A DNA stretch of 64,000 bases from Persicobacter psychrovividus (GTDB lineage Bacteria; Bacteroidota; Bacteroidia; Cytophagales; Cyclobacteriaceae): NCBI RefSeq assembly GCF_036492425.1, contig NZ_AP025292.1:1116001-1180000 (forward strand), in the 5' to 3' direction. Numbering within the stretch: position 1 is the first letter of the stretch; each line of letters starts with the position of its first letter. Both the position numbers and the translations under genes were made by a program. The notes under the pieces are model-generated. The model ran no database searches. It saw nothing but the letters and a program-made list of their open reading frames with translations, and was not told where the DNA came from. Below, piece by piece: positions 26,833-36,700 of the stretch.

Positions 26833-27603
26833 TTATTTCACTTTAACTTCCTTGAAGTACTTTCTTAGAATATCAGCAGCTTGTTGAGTTTCTGCTTCGG
26901 TAGGGGGCTCTACGCCCTCCAATTCATATTTCCATCCCATTACTTCCCACTTGTTTACGCCTAATTTGTGGTAAGGAATAAGCTCAATTTTTTCAATGCT
27001 TTTATAGTCTTTGAAGTGCTGACCAAGCGCCTCAATATGCTCTGGTTGATCTGACCAGCCTGGGACCAATACGTATCTTAGCCAGAGTGTTTTTCCTGTT
27101 TCTTCTCGATATTCTGCGAGTTTCAGGGTGGTGAGGTTGGATGCTCCCGTTAATTTTTTGTGCCACTCATTGTCAAAGTGCTTCACGTCGAGCATAACGG
27201 TATCCGTCTCTTCCAGTAATTCTTTGGTGTGTTGATCTAAAACACGGCCGTTGGTGTCGAGGCAGGTGTTAATCCCTTCTTCGTGCAACAGCTTAAATAA
27301 TTCAAGGATTCGAGACCTTTGTAGTAATGGCTCACCTCCTGAGATTGTTACCCCTCCGATGCCCCTGAAGTATGACTTCATGTTTTTAGCACGTCGGATA
27401 ATTTCTTTTAGTTCAATGAACTTACCTCCTTTTACATCGATCGTGTCAGGGTTTTGGCAGTATAGGCAACGGAACTGGCAGCCTTGTGCAAAAATGACCA
27501 ATCGAATACCTGGCCCGTCATGCGTTCCAAAAGATTCAATGGAATGAATACGTAATTCATGACTTTCTACGTTGAGGTGGGAGGCGTCTTGTTCTGGAAG
27601 CAT
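26833..27603 (-). CDS. pflA: Pyruvate formate-lyase-activating enzyme
   Basis: A radical-SAM enzyme that abstracts a hydrogen from a glycine of PflB. The 256-residue protein has the cluster motif CQFRCLYC (CX3CX2C) near residues 41-48 after GTHDGPGIRLVIFAQG, then GGVTISGGEPLLQ and LDTNGRV, all typical of PflA. Length fits the family. It lies downstream of pflB on the same strand with a hairpin between them. It works only without oxygen. Confidence 0.95.
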   Translation of the reverse strand: MLPEQDASHLNVESHELRIHSIESFGTHDGPGIRLVIFAQGCQFRCLYCQNPDTIDVKGGKFIELKEIIRRAKNMKSYFRGIGGVTISGGEPLLQRSRILELFKLLHEEGINTCLDTNGRVLDQHTKELLEETDTVMLDVKHFDNEWHKKLTGASNLTTLKLAEYREETGKTLWLRYVLVPGWSDQPEHIEALGQHFKDYKSIEKIELIPYHKLGVNKWEVMGWKYELEGVEPPTEAETQQAADILRKYFKEVKVK

Positions 27604-27645
27604 GTTGTTTGTGTTTTATTGGTAATTGATGCTAAATATCAAAAA

Positions 27646-27673
27646 AAAGGCGCTCGAAGAAAAGAGCGCCTTT
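27646..27673 (-). terminator. Intercistronic hairpin terminator between pflB and pflA
   Basis: On the minus strand AAAGGCGCTC and GAGCGCCTTT form a 10-base-pair stem followed by about eight T residues, in the pflB-pflA gap. It should end most pflB transcripts, letting a minority read through to pflA, or protect the pflB 3' end. Confidence 0.8.
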
Positions 27674-27722
27674 AATAATTTGCAAATCTTCAAATTAACC
27701 GAAGCTAATTAAAAGAAGTGTA

Positions 27723-29975
27723 TTACATGTTCTCGTGGAAAGTACGAGCGATAACTTCTAATTGGTGTGCTTTAGACAAACGAACGAAGTTTACAGCGTA
27801 ACCAGAAACACGAATAGTCAATTGAGGATATTCTTCTGGGTTTTCGTAAGCGTCCATCAAAGTTTCACGGTTCAATACGTTTACGTTCAAGTGGTGAGCC
27901 ATTTCAGCTTCAGTTTCACCGTTGAAGTAACCGTCCATCATGTTCACCAAGTTTACGATTTGATCCTTACGATCAGCACCCAAAGCTTTAGGAACAATAG
28001 AGAATGTGTTAGAGATACCGTCTTGAGCATCATTGTAGTCCAATTTAGCTACAGAGTTCAATGAAGCAACAGCACCTGTTTTGTCACGTCCGTGCATTGG
28101 GTTAGCACCTGGAGCGAAAGCTTCACCAGCTTTACGGCCATCAGGAGTAGCACCCGTTTTCTTACCGTACATTACGTTTGAAGTAATGGTCAACAATGAC
28201 ATTGTTGGAACCGCGTTACGGTAAGTTTTATGTTTCTTCAATTGCTCGAAGAAGTAGTGTGTGATCTCTTTAGCGATTGTATCTACAGATTCGATATCGT
28301 TACCGAACTCAGGATATTCACCTTCAGTTTTGAAATCAACAGCCAAACCTTGCTCGTTACGAACAGCAGTTACTTTAGCATTTTTAATCGCAGACAATGA
28401 ATCGGCGATGATAGAAATACCAGCAGCACCGTAAGCCATATCGATACCTGGCTCAGTGTCCAAGAATGCAAATTGTGCTTTTTCGTAGTAGTAGTGATCG
28501 TGAGTGTAGTGGATGATGTTCATCGACTTCACATATACACGAGCAACTTCGTCCATCGCTTTCTTGAAACGATCCATTACTTCGTCGTAGTTCAATACGT
28601 CAGAAGTCAATGGCTCGATACCTTCGATACAAGTTACACCGTCTTTTTCTTCACGACCGCCGTTGATAGCCAACAACAATGTCTTAGGAAGGTTAGTACG
28701 TGCACCAAAGAACTGGATACGCTTACCGATAGTTTGTTGAGATACACAACAAGCGATACCGTAATCATCAGATCCGCGGTTTGGACGCATCAAGTCATCA
28801 TTTTCGTACTGTACAGATGAAGTATCGATAGATACCTGAGCACAGAATTCTTTGAAACCTTGAGGCAATGCTTCAGACCAAAGTACAGTCAAGTTTGGCT
28901 CAGGAGATGGTCCCAAGTTGTACAATGTCTGCAAGAAACGGAATGAAGATTTTGTTACTTTAGTACGGCCGTCGTTGAATTGACCACCAATAGACTCAGT
29001 TACCCATGTTGGGTCACCACCGAAGATCTCATCGTAAGCACCTGGACGCAAGTGACGAACCATACGCAATTTCATTACGAAGTGGTCAACGATCTCTTGT
29101 GCACCTGACTCATCCAAAGTACCGTCAGCCAAATCTTTCTCGAAGAAGATGTCCAAGAAAGAAGAAACGTTACCCAAAGACATTGCAGCACCATCTTGTT
29201 CTTTGATGGCTGCCAAGTAAGCGAAGTATACCCACTGAGTAGCTTCTTTTGCAGTAGTTGCAGGAGCAGATACGTCGAAACCGTAGAATCCAGCCAATAC
29301 CTCGATGTCTTTCAATGCATTGATTTGCATTGTAACTTCTTGGCGAAGACGCACTTGGTGAGCGATATCCTCTCCAGATACTTCAATAGCGTTGAAATCA
29401 GCTGTTTTAGCTGCAATCAAAGCAGTAGTACCATATAAAGCCAAACGACGGTAGTCACCAATTATACGACCACGTGCGTAGTTATCTGGCAAACCAGTCA
29501 ATACACCCTTAGAACGGAATGTACGGATCTCTTTGTCATAAGCGTTAAATACCGCTTGGTTGTGATCAGTAACATATTTAAAGATCTCAGTTACCTGAGG
29601 ATCAACAGTCATTCCACGCTCTTTAACAGCGTTTTCAACCACGCGGTATCCACCGTAAGGCTTCATCGCGCGCTTTAGCAATTCGTCAGTCTGAAGACCT
29701 ACGATTTGCTCTTCACCCTCAATAATGTACCCAGCTTTGTGGCTTGTAGTAGAAGAGATTGTATGCGTATCGATGTCACGACATCCGTCATTCGCACGCT
29801 CTTCTTTCATACCTGCTGCACAAGCTTCCCAAAGTTTTTTGGTTGCTTCTGTTGGACCAGCAAGGAATGAGGCATCTCCTTCATAAGGAGTGATATTCAA
29901 TTCTACGAAGCTTTTTGGATCAATTGTAGTAGACCAAGCACCTTCTTTAAAGCCGAGTTTTTTAACTTCTGCCAT
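27723..29975 (-). CDS. pflB: Formate C-acetyltransferase (pyruvate formate-lyase)
   Basis: A glycyl-radical enzyme that converts pyruvate and CoA into acetyl-CoA and formate under anoxia. The 750-residue protein has the adjacent catalytic cysteines in [10 protein letters not shown] (about residues 410-411) and the radical loop RVSGYAVNF with the radical glycine at about residue 725, near the C-terminal end. Length and both sites match true PFL rather than the dehydratase paralogues. Codon use is that of a highly expressed gene. focA lies 35 bases upstream and pflA downstream, on the same strand. Confidence 0.97.
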   Translation of the reverse strand: MAEVKKLGFKEGAWSTTIDPKSFVELNITPYEGDASFLAGPTEATKKLWEACAAGMKEERANDGCRDIDTHTISSTTSHKAGYIIEGEEQIVGLQTDELLKRAMKPYGGYRVVENAVKERGMTVDPQVTEIFKYVTDHNQAVFNAYDKEIRTFRSKGVLTGLPDNYARGRIIGDYRRLALYGTTALIAAKTADFNAIEVSGEDIAHQVRLRQEVTMQINALKDIEVLAGFYGFDVSAPATTAKEATQWVYFAYLAAIKEQDGAAMSLGNVSSFLDIFFEKDLADGTLDESGAQEIVDHFVMKLRMVRHLRPGAYDEIFGGDPTWVTESIGGQFNDGRTKVTKSSFRFLQTLYNLGPSPEPNLTVLWSEALPQGFKEFCAQVSIDTSSVQYENDDLMRPNRGSDDYGIACCVSQQTIGKRIQFFGARTNLPKTLLLAINGGREEKDGVTCIEGIEPLTSDVLNYDEVMDRFKKAMDEVARVYVKSMNIIHYTHDHYYYEKAQFAFLDTEPGIDMAYGAAGISIIADSLSAIKNAKVTAVRNEQGLAVDFKTEGEYPEFGNDIESVDTIAKEITHYFFEQLKKHKTYRNAVPTMSLLTITSNVMYGKKTGATPDGRKAGEAFAPGANPMHGRDKTGAVASLNSVAKLDYNDAQDGISNTFSIVPKALGADRKDQIVNLVNMMDGYFNGETEAEMAHHLNVNVLNRETLMDAYENPEEYPQLTIRVSGYAVNFVRLSKAHQLEVIARTFHENM

Positions 29976-30010
29976 TTCTAAGGAATTTATATTTAAAAGG
30001 TATTTTTAAA

Positions 30011-30868
30011 TTATTTGTTAAGCAGCTCTCCAGTTTCAGTAACTACAGAGTCTGACTTGTTTTCGTTTTGATCAACATTTTTCAGGTAAATGTACCAGTA
30101 GGCTAATCCCACAAATACAAATCCGCCGACAATGTTGCCTAATGTTGCTACAATCAGGTTATTTCCGATGAACTGTCCCCAAGTGATTGGAGCGCCACAG
30201 AAAATCGCTGCAGGTATAATATACATATTTGCAACGCAGTGTTCAAACCCAAAGGTGACAAATGTCATCACTGGAAGCCAAATACAAAAGATCTTGCTGA
30301 AAGTATCCTTTGCAGAGTAAGCCATCCAGGCAGCCATACAAACCATCCAGTTTGCGCCAACGGCTTTTACAAATGTTACCCAAAGGTGTGCTTCATTTGC
30401 CTGACTTGGTAGTGTTCCTACTTTGTGTTCCGCAATATGAAACATATAAGTAAGTGCTGCACCATGGAAGAATCCGATTTCTTTAGTAAAGAACCAAGCG
30501 ACCAAGACTCCGCCGACAATGTTTCCTGCATAAACCAATCCCCATACTCTTAACACCGGAAGGAAGCTGGTTTGTTTTCGGAAAAACGGAATCGGCATTG
30601 CTGCACATGCACTGGTGAAGATTTCTCCGCCACCAATCATACACATGATGAATCCTACTGGGAAGGTACAACCAAGGATGAAACTTTTCATTCCTGGATC
30701 CAAACTTGGGGATCCGCCAGCAATTTGGATTGCAAGCATAAACCCTAATGCGATGAATGCGCCTCCAATAATTGATAATAAAAACAAACGCCCTGTTGAG
30801 TGTCCATTTTTTTCGTAAGCTGAATCGCTGAATACTTTAGCGATTTCTTTTGGTTTTAAAAGTGCCAT
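30011..30868 (-). CDS. focA: Formate channel FocA
   Basis: A 285-residue formate/nitrite transporter-family channel with about six membrane helices. MCMIGGGEIFTSACAAM and FVTFGFEHCVANMYIIPAA are the two re-entrant pore motifs; the FEHxVANM form with the pore His is typical of FocA. Its job is to export the formate made by PflB and to import it when the medium turns acid. It is first in the focA-pflB-pflA unit, as in enterobacteria. Confidence 0.93.
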   Translation of the reverse strand: MALLKPKEIAKVFSDSAYEKNGHSTGRLFLLSIIGGAFIALGFMLAIQIAGGSPSLDPGMKSFILGCTFPVGFIMCMIGGGEIFTSACAAMPIPFFRKQTSFLPVLRVWGLVYAGNIVGGVLVAWFFTKEIGFFHGAALTYMFHIAEHKVGTLPSQANEAHLWVTFVKAVGANWMVCMAAWMAYSAKDTFSKIFCIWLPVMTFVTFGFEHCVANMYIIPAAIFCGAPITWGQFIGNNLIVATLGNIVGGFVFVGLAYWYIYLKNVDQNENKSDSVVTETGELLNK

Positions 30869-31319
30869 ATAATAGTAAAACGTAAATTTTTCAGCGGAGG
30901 GTTAGGGTTTTTGTGTTTTTTTCGCTGTTGATTACAATACAAATGTGAAAGCTTTTTTTTTATTTAAACATGACCGATGTTAGCATTAAACCAAATCTTT
31001 ATCATGTTTTAAGGCTTTTTAGGCCGTTTTTGAGGTTTATTTCAAGTTTTTCACTCTTTGCGTCTTTTTTTGTAATCTTTTTAATTCTTATAAAATGAAA
31101 TGTCTTTTTTGTTAATAGCGAAAATTCGCTGATAACGAATAAGATCAAGCGATGAGGGTTTGATTATCGTTCAATGTGCTTATCAAATAAATAGAATTTG
31201 GATAAACACTTATTTTTTTTGTTTAAAAACATGAAATAACCGTCATTGTATAGGAGAAAAGCATAAAGCATTTAATTTTTAATTATATTTACTCCGAAAT
31301 ACAACCTTATATTAACCTA
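30869..31319. promoter_or_regulatory. Divergent control region between focA and an exported-protein gene
   Basis: About 450 A/T-rich bases without a coding frame. It holds a perfect inverted repeat AACATGACCGATGTT (30967-30981) about 100 bases upstream of focA, and a looser TTGATTATCGTTCAA (31162-31176). On the minus strand CACATTTG (30940-30947) is an imperfect -7 element. Oxygen-dependent control of focA-pfl is expected for such genes, but no site here fits the FNR consensus exactly. Confidence 0.4.
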
Positions 31320-31871
31320 ATGAAGTGTATGAGATTCTTTACTATGTTCTTCCTGCTGCTGATAGGAGCAACTTCGATCAGCCTCGGGCAAACCTTACGA
31401 CCTGGAAAAGGAGTTGGGGAGTTAACCCTGGGGATGACCATTGATGATGTGACCTGGATTTTGGGCTTTGAGGGGAAGCGCATCAGTTATGATGATTATC
31501 TTACCGCCTCGGTACAGTCGAATCCAAAATCCTTACCAGAAACCAAGATTGATTTTGATTATTGTCTGGACTATGTTTTTATCATGACATTGCCTGTGGA
31601 GAAAATTTTCATGAAGGATGATAAAGTCGTCATGATTCAATTAAGTAGCTTTCCTGATTACAACAAAATTCTGTGTGAAGATATTGAGACCGACAATGGA
31701 GTACGCTTCTTTGAGGATGCATCGGTGCTTGATCAGCACTTTAAGAAGGGAACTGCGGGCCCGTCAGCATTGCACAGCAATTTGTCCAATATTTTTTATT
31801 ATAACGAAGGTATCGCCTTCGGTTTAGAAAAGGACAAGATTCGTGCCATGTACATTTTCGATCCTCAATAG
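31320..31871 (+). CDS. Secreted hypothetical protein
   Basis: A 183-residue protein with a signal peptide ending at SLGQ. The mature part starts TLRPGKGVGELTLGMTIDDV, a GxGxxxLGMt pattern seen in small secreted proteins of Bacteroidota in which a predicted folding unit recurs, but no named family is recognised. An acidic middle and no membrane segments suggest a soluble periplasmic protein. It lies 52 bases upstream of a lipoprotein gene on the same strand, so they are probably expressed together. Confidence 0.65.
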   Translation: MKCMRFFTMFFLLLIGATSISLGQTLRPGKGVGELTLGMTIDDVTWILGFEGKRISYDDYLTASVQSNPKSLPETKIDFDYCLDYVFIMTLPVEKIFMKDDKVVMIQLSSFPDYNKILCEDIETDNGVRFFEDASVLDQHFKKGTAGPSALHSNLSNIFYYNEGIAFGLEKDKIRAMYIFDPQ

Positions 31872-31923
31872 TTTTGGTCCATTTTTAATCGAAAATCGAC
31901 TACTCCAATTAATTCAAAGACCT

Positions 31924-32778
31924 ATGAATATTTTTAGTAAGCCTATTATTCTCGCCTTCTTCATAGGCGCTATCCTTGCCTTTTCCTGTGAATCCGCAGA
32001 AAAAGAAAAAGCGGGCAAGGTGAAAGTTGCCAAAACACAGACCGAGCGATTGACGACCATCGCTGATGCCATTCCGGCGCCGTCGGTCATTCCGCAGATG
32101 GTTAAATCTACGGGTGTAGCCTATCAGTCAGACTTGATTAATGATATTTCCAAGTCCACCGAATACACTTCCTCGACGACCAAGGCGGCCATCAATTTGG
32201 GGATTTATGCAGTGGATGTTGCTTATCTGTCGCTGTATGACCGTTCCAATGAAGCGTTGACCTATATGAATGCTTCGGTAAAAATGACGGAGAGCATTGG
32301 CTTTTCTTCCGCACTTGACTATAATATGATCGACCGTTTTGAGAAGAATCTTAATTCTCAGGATTCTTTGAGTCATATTGTTAATGACGCTATTGGAAAC
32401 GCTGATGCCTATTTTGTAAAAACAAGCCGCAAGTCGCTGGCTGCTTTGATGCTCGGCGGCGCATTTATCGAGGGCTTGTATATTTCTACTGAAACCATTA
32501 ACCGGATGCCTACGGGCAAGGAAGTTCCTGAGCTGATCAATGTGATGCTTAAACAGGAGCAAGCCATTATTGAATTGGTGGAGCTACTGGATCAGGTGGA
32601 AAAGGACGACTGGACTATTGCACTGACGAACTCATTGGAGCAAATCAAAACATCGTACAGCCGATTGGAATATAAAGATTTGCCCGAAAGTCAGGTAAGC
32701 ATGAAAGTGCCGACGGATCGCTCGCTGCATCTGTTATTCAGGCAAATACATGCGGTACGAAATAACTTTGTCCGATAA
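31924..32778 (+). CDS. Helical lipoprotein of unknown function
   Basis: A 284-residue protein. The ATG at 31924 gives a lipoprotein signal (ILAFFIGAILAFSC, Cys about residue 21) followed by a lysine/glutamate tether. The remainder is predicted mostly alpha-helical, with many Ser, Thr and Glu residues and no catalytic motif. It is likely anchored to the outer membrane facing the periplasm. Similar helical lipoproteins occur in Cytophagales, but I do not know a function. It is followed by a hairpin (32806-32826) and then the ABC transporter gene. Confidence 0.7.
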   Translation: MNIFSKPIILAFFIGAILAFSCESAEKEKAGKVKVAKTQTERLTTIADAIPAPSVIPQMVKSTGVAYQSDLINDISKSTEYTSSTTKAAINLGIYAVDVAYLSLYDRSNEALTYMNASVKMTESIGFSSALDYNMIDRFEKNLNSQDSLSHIVNDAIGNADAYFVKTSRKSLAALMLGGAFIEGLYISTETINRMPTGKEVPELINVMLKQEQAIIELVELLDQVEKDDWTIALTNSLEQIKTSYSRLEYKDLPESQVSMKVPTDRSLHLLFRQIHAVRNNFVR

Positions 32779-32805
32779 GAGTAAAAAAAGTTTATTGATC
32801 ATACT

Positions 32806-32837
32806 GGGAAAAGCATTGCTTTTCCCTTTGCTATTTT
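32806..32837 (+). terminator. Possible terminator before the ABC transporter gene
   Basis: GGGAAAAGC-ATT-GCTTTTCCC forms a 9-base-pair stem followed by a T-rich stretch interrupted by GC. It may separate the lipoprotein transcript from the ABC gene. Confidence 0.55.
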
Positions 32838-32866
32838 GGTGGTGTATTTTTTTGTGATTGTTCCTT

Positions 32867-35800
32867 ATGAATGAGAAAACGCTCTTAGTTATCATCCGTT
32901 TTTTTGCAGTGGTCATCCCTGAATCAAGTGTAAACTCGGCGATTAAAGAATCTATTGGTCGGTATTGTGCAAGACAGTCAGGGGCAACAGACCTCCGTAA
33001 ATTTTTTAACTATTTTGAAGAAGAACTGAATTCACCATATATCGGTGATGACTTTTACAAAAAATCCATTTTCAGTACTGTACAAGAAAAGTTTACAACA
33101 CAGGAACGACTGATGTTGTTGGCCATGCTTGCTGATATGTTGTTCGTGAAAGCGAATGAACAAAGCCGTCAGGGACACCACGACCTTTATTTTGAAGTGT
33201 GTGAAGGACTGGGGCTGGAACAAAAGGCAGGCGAGGGCATGCGGCTGTTTTCTATTGCTCAGCGCCCTGAAGAACTTCCAAAGGGACAGGTGATGGTAAT
33301 TCATGAGCAGCCTGTAAAGGGAGATTTCATTTATTGGCAGTTTGAACGTATCAATGCTTACCTATGCGTGTACCATGCCCCTGTTATAGGCGGTATTTTC
33401 GTCCGAAAAATAGGGAAAGGACGCTTGTTCCTGGATAATGTGTTGGTATCGGACAATGAGGTCTTTGCTTTGCACAAAGGGGGATTCATGCGTCTGGATG
33501 GGTCCGAAGATATTTATTATACAGACCTGATCTGGCACTTCTTCCACCAAAACCCGCCAAGTCCTTTTCTTTTTGAGGTGAGTCATGTGGATTTTTTCTT
33601 TCCCAATGGGCATAAGGGCCTCAATAATATACACTTTACGGAAAAACACTCCAGCCTTGTAGGGATCATGGGACTGAGTGGTGCTGGGAAAACAACCCTT
33701 GTCAATGTGTTGAATGGAAATGCCATGCCTTCTCAAAACCCCGATTACCCCGAAGGCGGAACGGTTAAGATCAATGGAGTGGACATTCATCGTAACCCCG
33801 AGCAGGTTAAAGGTGCGATCGGTTATGTGCCGCAGGAAGATGCATTGTTGGAAAAACTGACCGTTCTGGAAAACCTGACTTATTCGGCAAAACTTTCATT
33901 GTCGCAATTGAAAGATGATGAAATTGACCGACTTGTGATGGAAAAGCTGGAGGCTTTGAGCCTTCAGGAGATTGCGAACCTTCAAGTGGGAAACCCATTG
34001 GACGGCGGAGTTTCAGGAGGGCAACGCAAGCGATTGAATATTGCCATGGAGCTGCTCAGGAATCCATCGGTGCTCTTTGTTGATGAGCCGACCTCTGGCT
34101 TGTCATCACGTGATTCAGACAGGATCATGGACGTGCTTCGGAATTTGGCCAAAGGTGGAATGCTTGTCTTTGTGGTGATTCATCAGCCTTCATCGGATAT
34201 CTTTAAGAGCTTCGACAGGATCTTTATTCTGGATAAGGGAGGAGAGCAGATTTATCACGGTGCGCCAATTTTAGCGGTGCAACGGATCAAAAAATACCAT
34301 ACGGCACGAAATGGGGCCGTTTGTGAGCAATGCGGGAATGTTGAGGTCGAGGATCTTTTTGAGGAAATCGATCGGCAAGAGGGGAGGAAGGATGAGAATG
34401 GCAAAACAATTTATAAGCGCGTTACTGCTCCTTTGGATTGGAAGCGGAGTTTTCAGCCATTTTTATATCAGGTAGAGGAAGCGGTACGAGACCGCATTCG
34501 TAAGCTTGGAAAGCAACAGTCCGTCAGTCTTCATGTACCGAGCTTTGTGCGTCAGCTGGGCATTTTTCTCAAGCGCGATGTACTGACAAAAGTTCGGGAT
34601 TCTCAATACCTTTTGATCACCTTTTTGCAGGCACCCGTCCTGGCGCTGGCTTTGGCCTGGGTGGTGCGATATGCGCCTATCGATACGGAATATAGTTATG
34701 GGGAAAATATCAATATTCCCTCCTTCCTATTTATGGCTGTTTTTGTGGCGCTGTTCATGGGGCTTGTTCAGAGTGGGGAAGAAATCCATAAGGATCGGGC
34801 CGTACTGAAGCGGGAGTCGTTCCTGAACCTGAGTAATGGGGCCTACCTGAGCTCCAAGCTGGTGATTCTGTTTTCAATATCCTTTATGCAGACCCTCACC
34901 TTTGTGGTGGTGAGCGCATTGGTGCTGCAGTTGCCGCAATTTGGTACGCTGTTCTGGTTTTCCCTGTTTACGATTACCTGTCTGGCGAATGTTCTTGGGC
35001 TGATCGTGTCGTCGCTTTTTGCCTCGGTAGTAACGATTTATATCAGTATTCCAATTTTGATAATCCCTCAGTTATTGCTTAGTGGGGTGGTGGTGAATTT
35101 CAATGAAGTAAACCCTGTGTTGTCGAACGATAGTGCGGTACCGCTTGTCGGAGAAATTATGCCTTCGCGCTGGGCGTTTGAAGGCGTGATGGTCGCTGCA
35201 TTTATGGCCAATGATTATCAAAAAGAGGTTTATGATTTTGAGCAGAAAAATGCAGAGGCGGAATATTATCAGTTGTATTATATTCCTACGCTGAAAGACC
35301 TGATCCATCAGCTTAACAAAACAAATGACACTGACCAGTTTGACAGGCTTGCCCATGAGCTCAATTATCTGGATCAATATTTTGAAGGGCTGAATCAAAA
35401 GACGGTCGAGAAAGTCGAAAACCATGAAGGGTTATCTCTCGGGGAACGTGCAGATCTCGAGGATTTTCTCGATGGTGTTTCTGCCTATTTCTCACAGATG
35501 CAAGTTGATGCCCAAAAATTGCAGCAGGCCTATTTAACAAAGCGTACTTTGGGAAAAGACAAGCGGAATGCATTTGAGGCCTATAAAAAGCGTTTTTATA
35601 ACCCAACGCTGGCAAGACATGTGAAAGCGACCAATTCTGTTCGCAGGATTGTTGCTGGCCCAAATCGCTTTATTCAGAAAATTTACCCGATTTATCAGTC
35701 ACCAAGACCTTACGGTTTACTTGGTTTCAGGTCGATTATGTATGTGCCGAAAAAATATTTCATGGGCTATTACATTTCAACCCCTATTTTCAATGCCTTG

Positions 35801-35893
35801 CTCCTTTGGGTCGGGACACTGTTTTTCTATCTTTTGCTGTACACCAATGGAATTAAAAGATTATTTCTGCTAATTCAGCGCAATCAGGATTAA
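32867..35893 (+). CDS. ABCG-like ABC transporter with a large N-terminal domain
   Basis: A 1008-residue fusion of ATPase and permease. The ATG at 32867 is preferred to the TTG at 32858. Residues 1-130 form a helical, TerB-like region (SSVNSAIKESIGRYCARQSG, LMLLAMLADMLFVKANE) and residues 130-235 an uncharacterised beta-rich segment. The ATPase follows: Walker A GLSGAGKTTLVNVLNG (about 267-275), signature VSGGQRKRLNIAMELL (about 382), Walker B VLFVDEPTSG (about 404-412) and switch His in VVIHQPSS. Helices from about residue 565 make the permease, interrupted by a long charged region (about 780-920) before the last helix. The order ATPase-permease is that of ABCG half transporters. The substrate is unknown. 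Confidence 0.85.
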   Translation: MNEKTLLVIIRFFAVVIPESSVNSAIKESIGRYCARQSGATDLRKFFNYFEEELNSPYIGDDFYKKSIFSTVQEKFTTQERLMLLAMLADMLFVKANEQSRQGHHDLYFEVCEGLGLEQKAGEGMRLFSIAQRPEELPKGQVMVIHEQPVKGDFIYWQFERINAYLCVYHAPVIGGIFVRKIGKGRLFLDNVLVSDNEVFALHKGGFMRLDGSEDIYYTDLIWHFFHQNPPSPFLFEVSHVDFFFPNGHKGLNNIHFTEKHSSLVGIMGLSGAGKTTLVNVLNGNAMPSQNPDYPEGGTVKINGVDIHRNPEQVKGAIGYVPQEDALLEKLTVLENLTYSAKLSLSQLKDDEIDRLVMEKLEALSLQEIANLQVGNPLDGGVSGGQRKRLNIAMELLRNPSVLFVDEPTSGLSSRDSDRIMDVLRNLAKGGMLVFVVIHQPSSDIFKSFDRIFILDKGGEQIYHGAPILAVQRIKKYHTARNGAVCEQCGNVEVEDLFEEIDRQEGRKDENGKTIYKRVTAPLDWKRSFQPFLYQVEEAVRDRIRKLGKQQSVSLHVPSFVRQLGIFLKRDVLTKVRDSQYLLITFLQAPVLALALAWVVRYAPIDTEYSYGENINIPSFLFMAVFVALFMGLVQSGEEIHKDRAVLKRESFLNLSNGAYLSSKLVILFSISFMQTLTFVVVSALVLQLPQFGTLFWFSLFTITCLANVLGLIVSSLFASVVTIYISIPILIIPQLLLSGVVVNFNEVNPVLSNDSAVPLVGEIMPSRWAFEGVMVAAFMANDYQKEVYDFEQKNAEAEYYQLYYIPTLKDLIHQLNKTNDTDQFDRLAHELNYLDQYFEGLNQKTVEKVENHEGLSLGERADLEDFLDGVSAYFSQMQVDAQKLQQAYLTKRTLGKDKRNAFEAYKKRFYNPTLARHVKATNSVRRIVAGPNRFIQKIYPIYQSPRPYGLLGFRSIMYVPKKYFMGYYISTPIFNALLLWVGTLFFYLLLYTNGIKRLFLLIQRNQD

Positions 35894-35899
35894 ATACAA

Positions 35900-36664
35900 A
35901 TGCAAAGTTCCCATATCCGGCAATTTTTTGACGCCATCAAGGCGTATCGTTTGGCGTGGCGATTTGTGGTCACTAATCGTATGTGGTGGATATTTTTGGT
36001 GCCTTTTGGCCTGGCTGTCGGGCTGTTTACCTTGGTCGATTGGTTGAGCGGGCAGTTGCACGTCCATTTATGGGAACTCATCAGCGGGCATTTCCCGATT
36101 TTATTAGAACCCTCCTGGTGGTGGGAATTCACCAGCTGGTTGCTGAAGCTGACATTAAAAGTCCTGCTGTTTTTGTTTTATCTGAAAATCTATCGGTACC
36201 TGACTTTGTTATTGCTCAGCCCTGTATTCTCCATGGTGTCGGAGCTGCTGCAAAATAAACTGACGGGCCACCAAAAACCATTTAGCTTCGTCGCCACCCT
36301 TAAAGATTTTTGGCGTGGTGTACGTGTAGCGTTCAGGAACCTCAGCCGGGAACTTTTTTATTCTTTGATCATTTATGTGCTGGCACTTTTGCTGCCAATA
36401 GGCCTGCCAATTTATTCCGTCTTGTTGTTACTGGTGGAAAGTTATTTTTGGGGCGCCGCCATGATCGACTATCGCAATGAGTATTTCGGTTTGTCAGTCA
36501 GGAAATCGATTGATATGCAGTCCAAATTTAAGGGCTTGGCCATAGGTAATGGACTGATTCTCAATCTCGGCTTATTGGTGCCTTTGGCCGGGATCACCTT
36601 TATGCCAATGCTTGCCCTGATTTCTGCAGGGATCAGTCTTCATCAAAAGCCCACAGCCTCCTGA
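35900..36664 (+). CDS. EI24 domain (CysZ-like) membrane protein
   Basis: A 254-residue inner-membrane protein with long hydrophobic segments (WWIFLVPFGLAVGLFTLVDW, LLKLTLKVLLFLFYLKIYRYL, LIIYVLALLLPIGLPIYSVL, GNGLILNLGLLVPLAGI). The sequence SPVFSMVSELLQNKLTG resembles the conserved loop of the EI24/CysZ family, whose best known member imports sulfate. It begins 6 bases after the ABC gene, so coexpression is likely. No sulfate-assimilation genes are near, so a role in sulfate uptake is not implied. Confidence 0.75.
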   Translation: MQSSHIRQFFDAIKAYRLAWRFVVTNRMWWIFLVPFGLAVGLFTLVDWLSGQLHVHLWELISGHFPILLEPSWWWEFTSWLLKLTLKVLLFLFYLKIYRYLTLLLLSPVFSMVSELLQNKLTGHQKPFSFVATLKDFWRGVRVAFRNLSRELFYSLIIYVLALLLPIGLPIYSVLLLLVESYFWGAAMIDYRNEYFGLSVRKSIDMQSKFKGLAIGNGLILNLGLLVPLAGITFMPMLALISAGISLHQKPTAS

Positions 36665-36688
36665 TTTTTCTTTCCTGCTGAAAATAGT

Positions 36689-36696
36689 TAATTTTG
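36689..36696 (+). promoter_or_regulatory. -7 element overlapping the start of the YkgJ gene
   Basis: TAATTTTG fits TAnnTTTG and lies only 5 bases before the first ATG (36701). A transcript would start near 36703, which favours the second in-frame ATG at 36713 as the true start. Confidence 0.45.
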
Positions 36697-36700
36697 CGCC

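Noticed and set aside
27762-29438. Several plus-strand frames opposite pflB
   Set aside because: They mirror the biased codons of pflB and interrupt its conserved catalytic motifs.
31162-31176. TTGATTATCGTTCAA as an FNR box
   Set aside because: The arms are separated by seven bases rather than the six of the consensus and the site is about 290 bases from focA.
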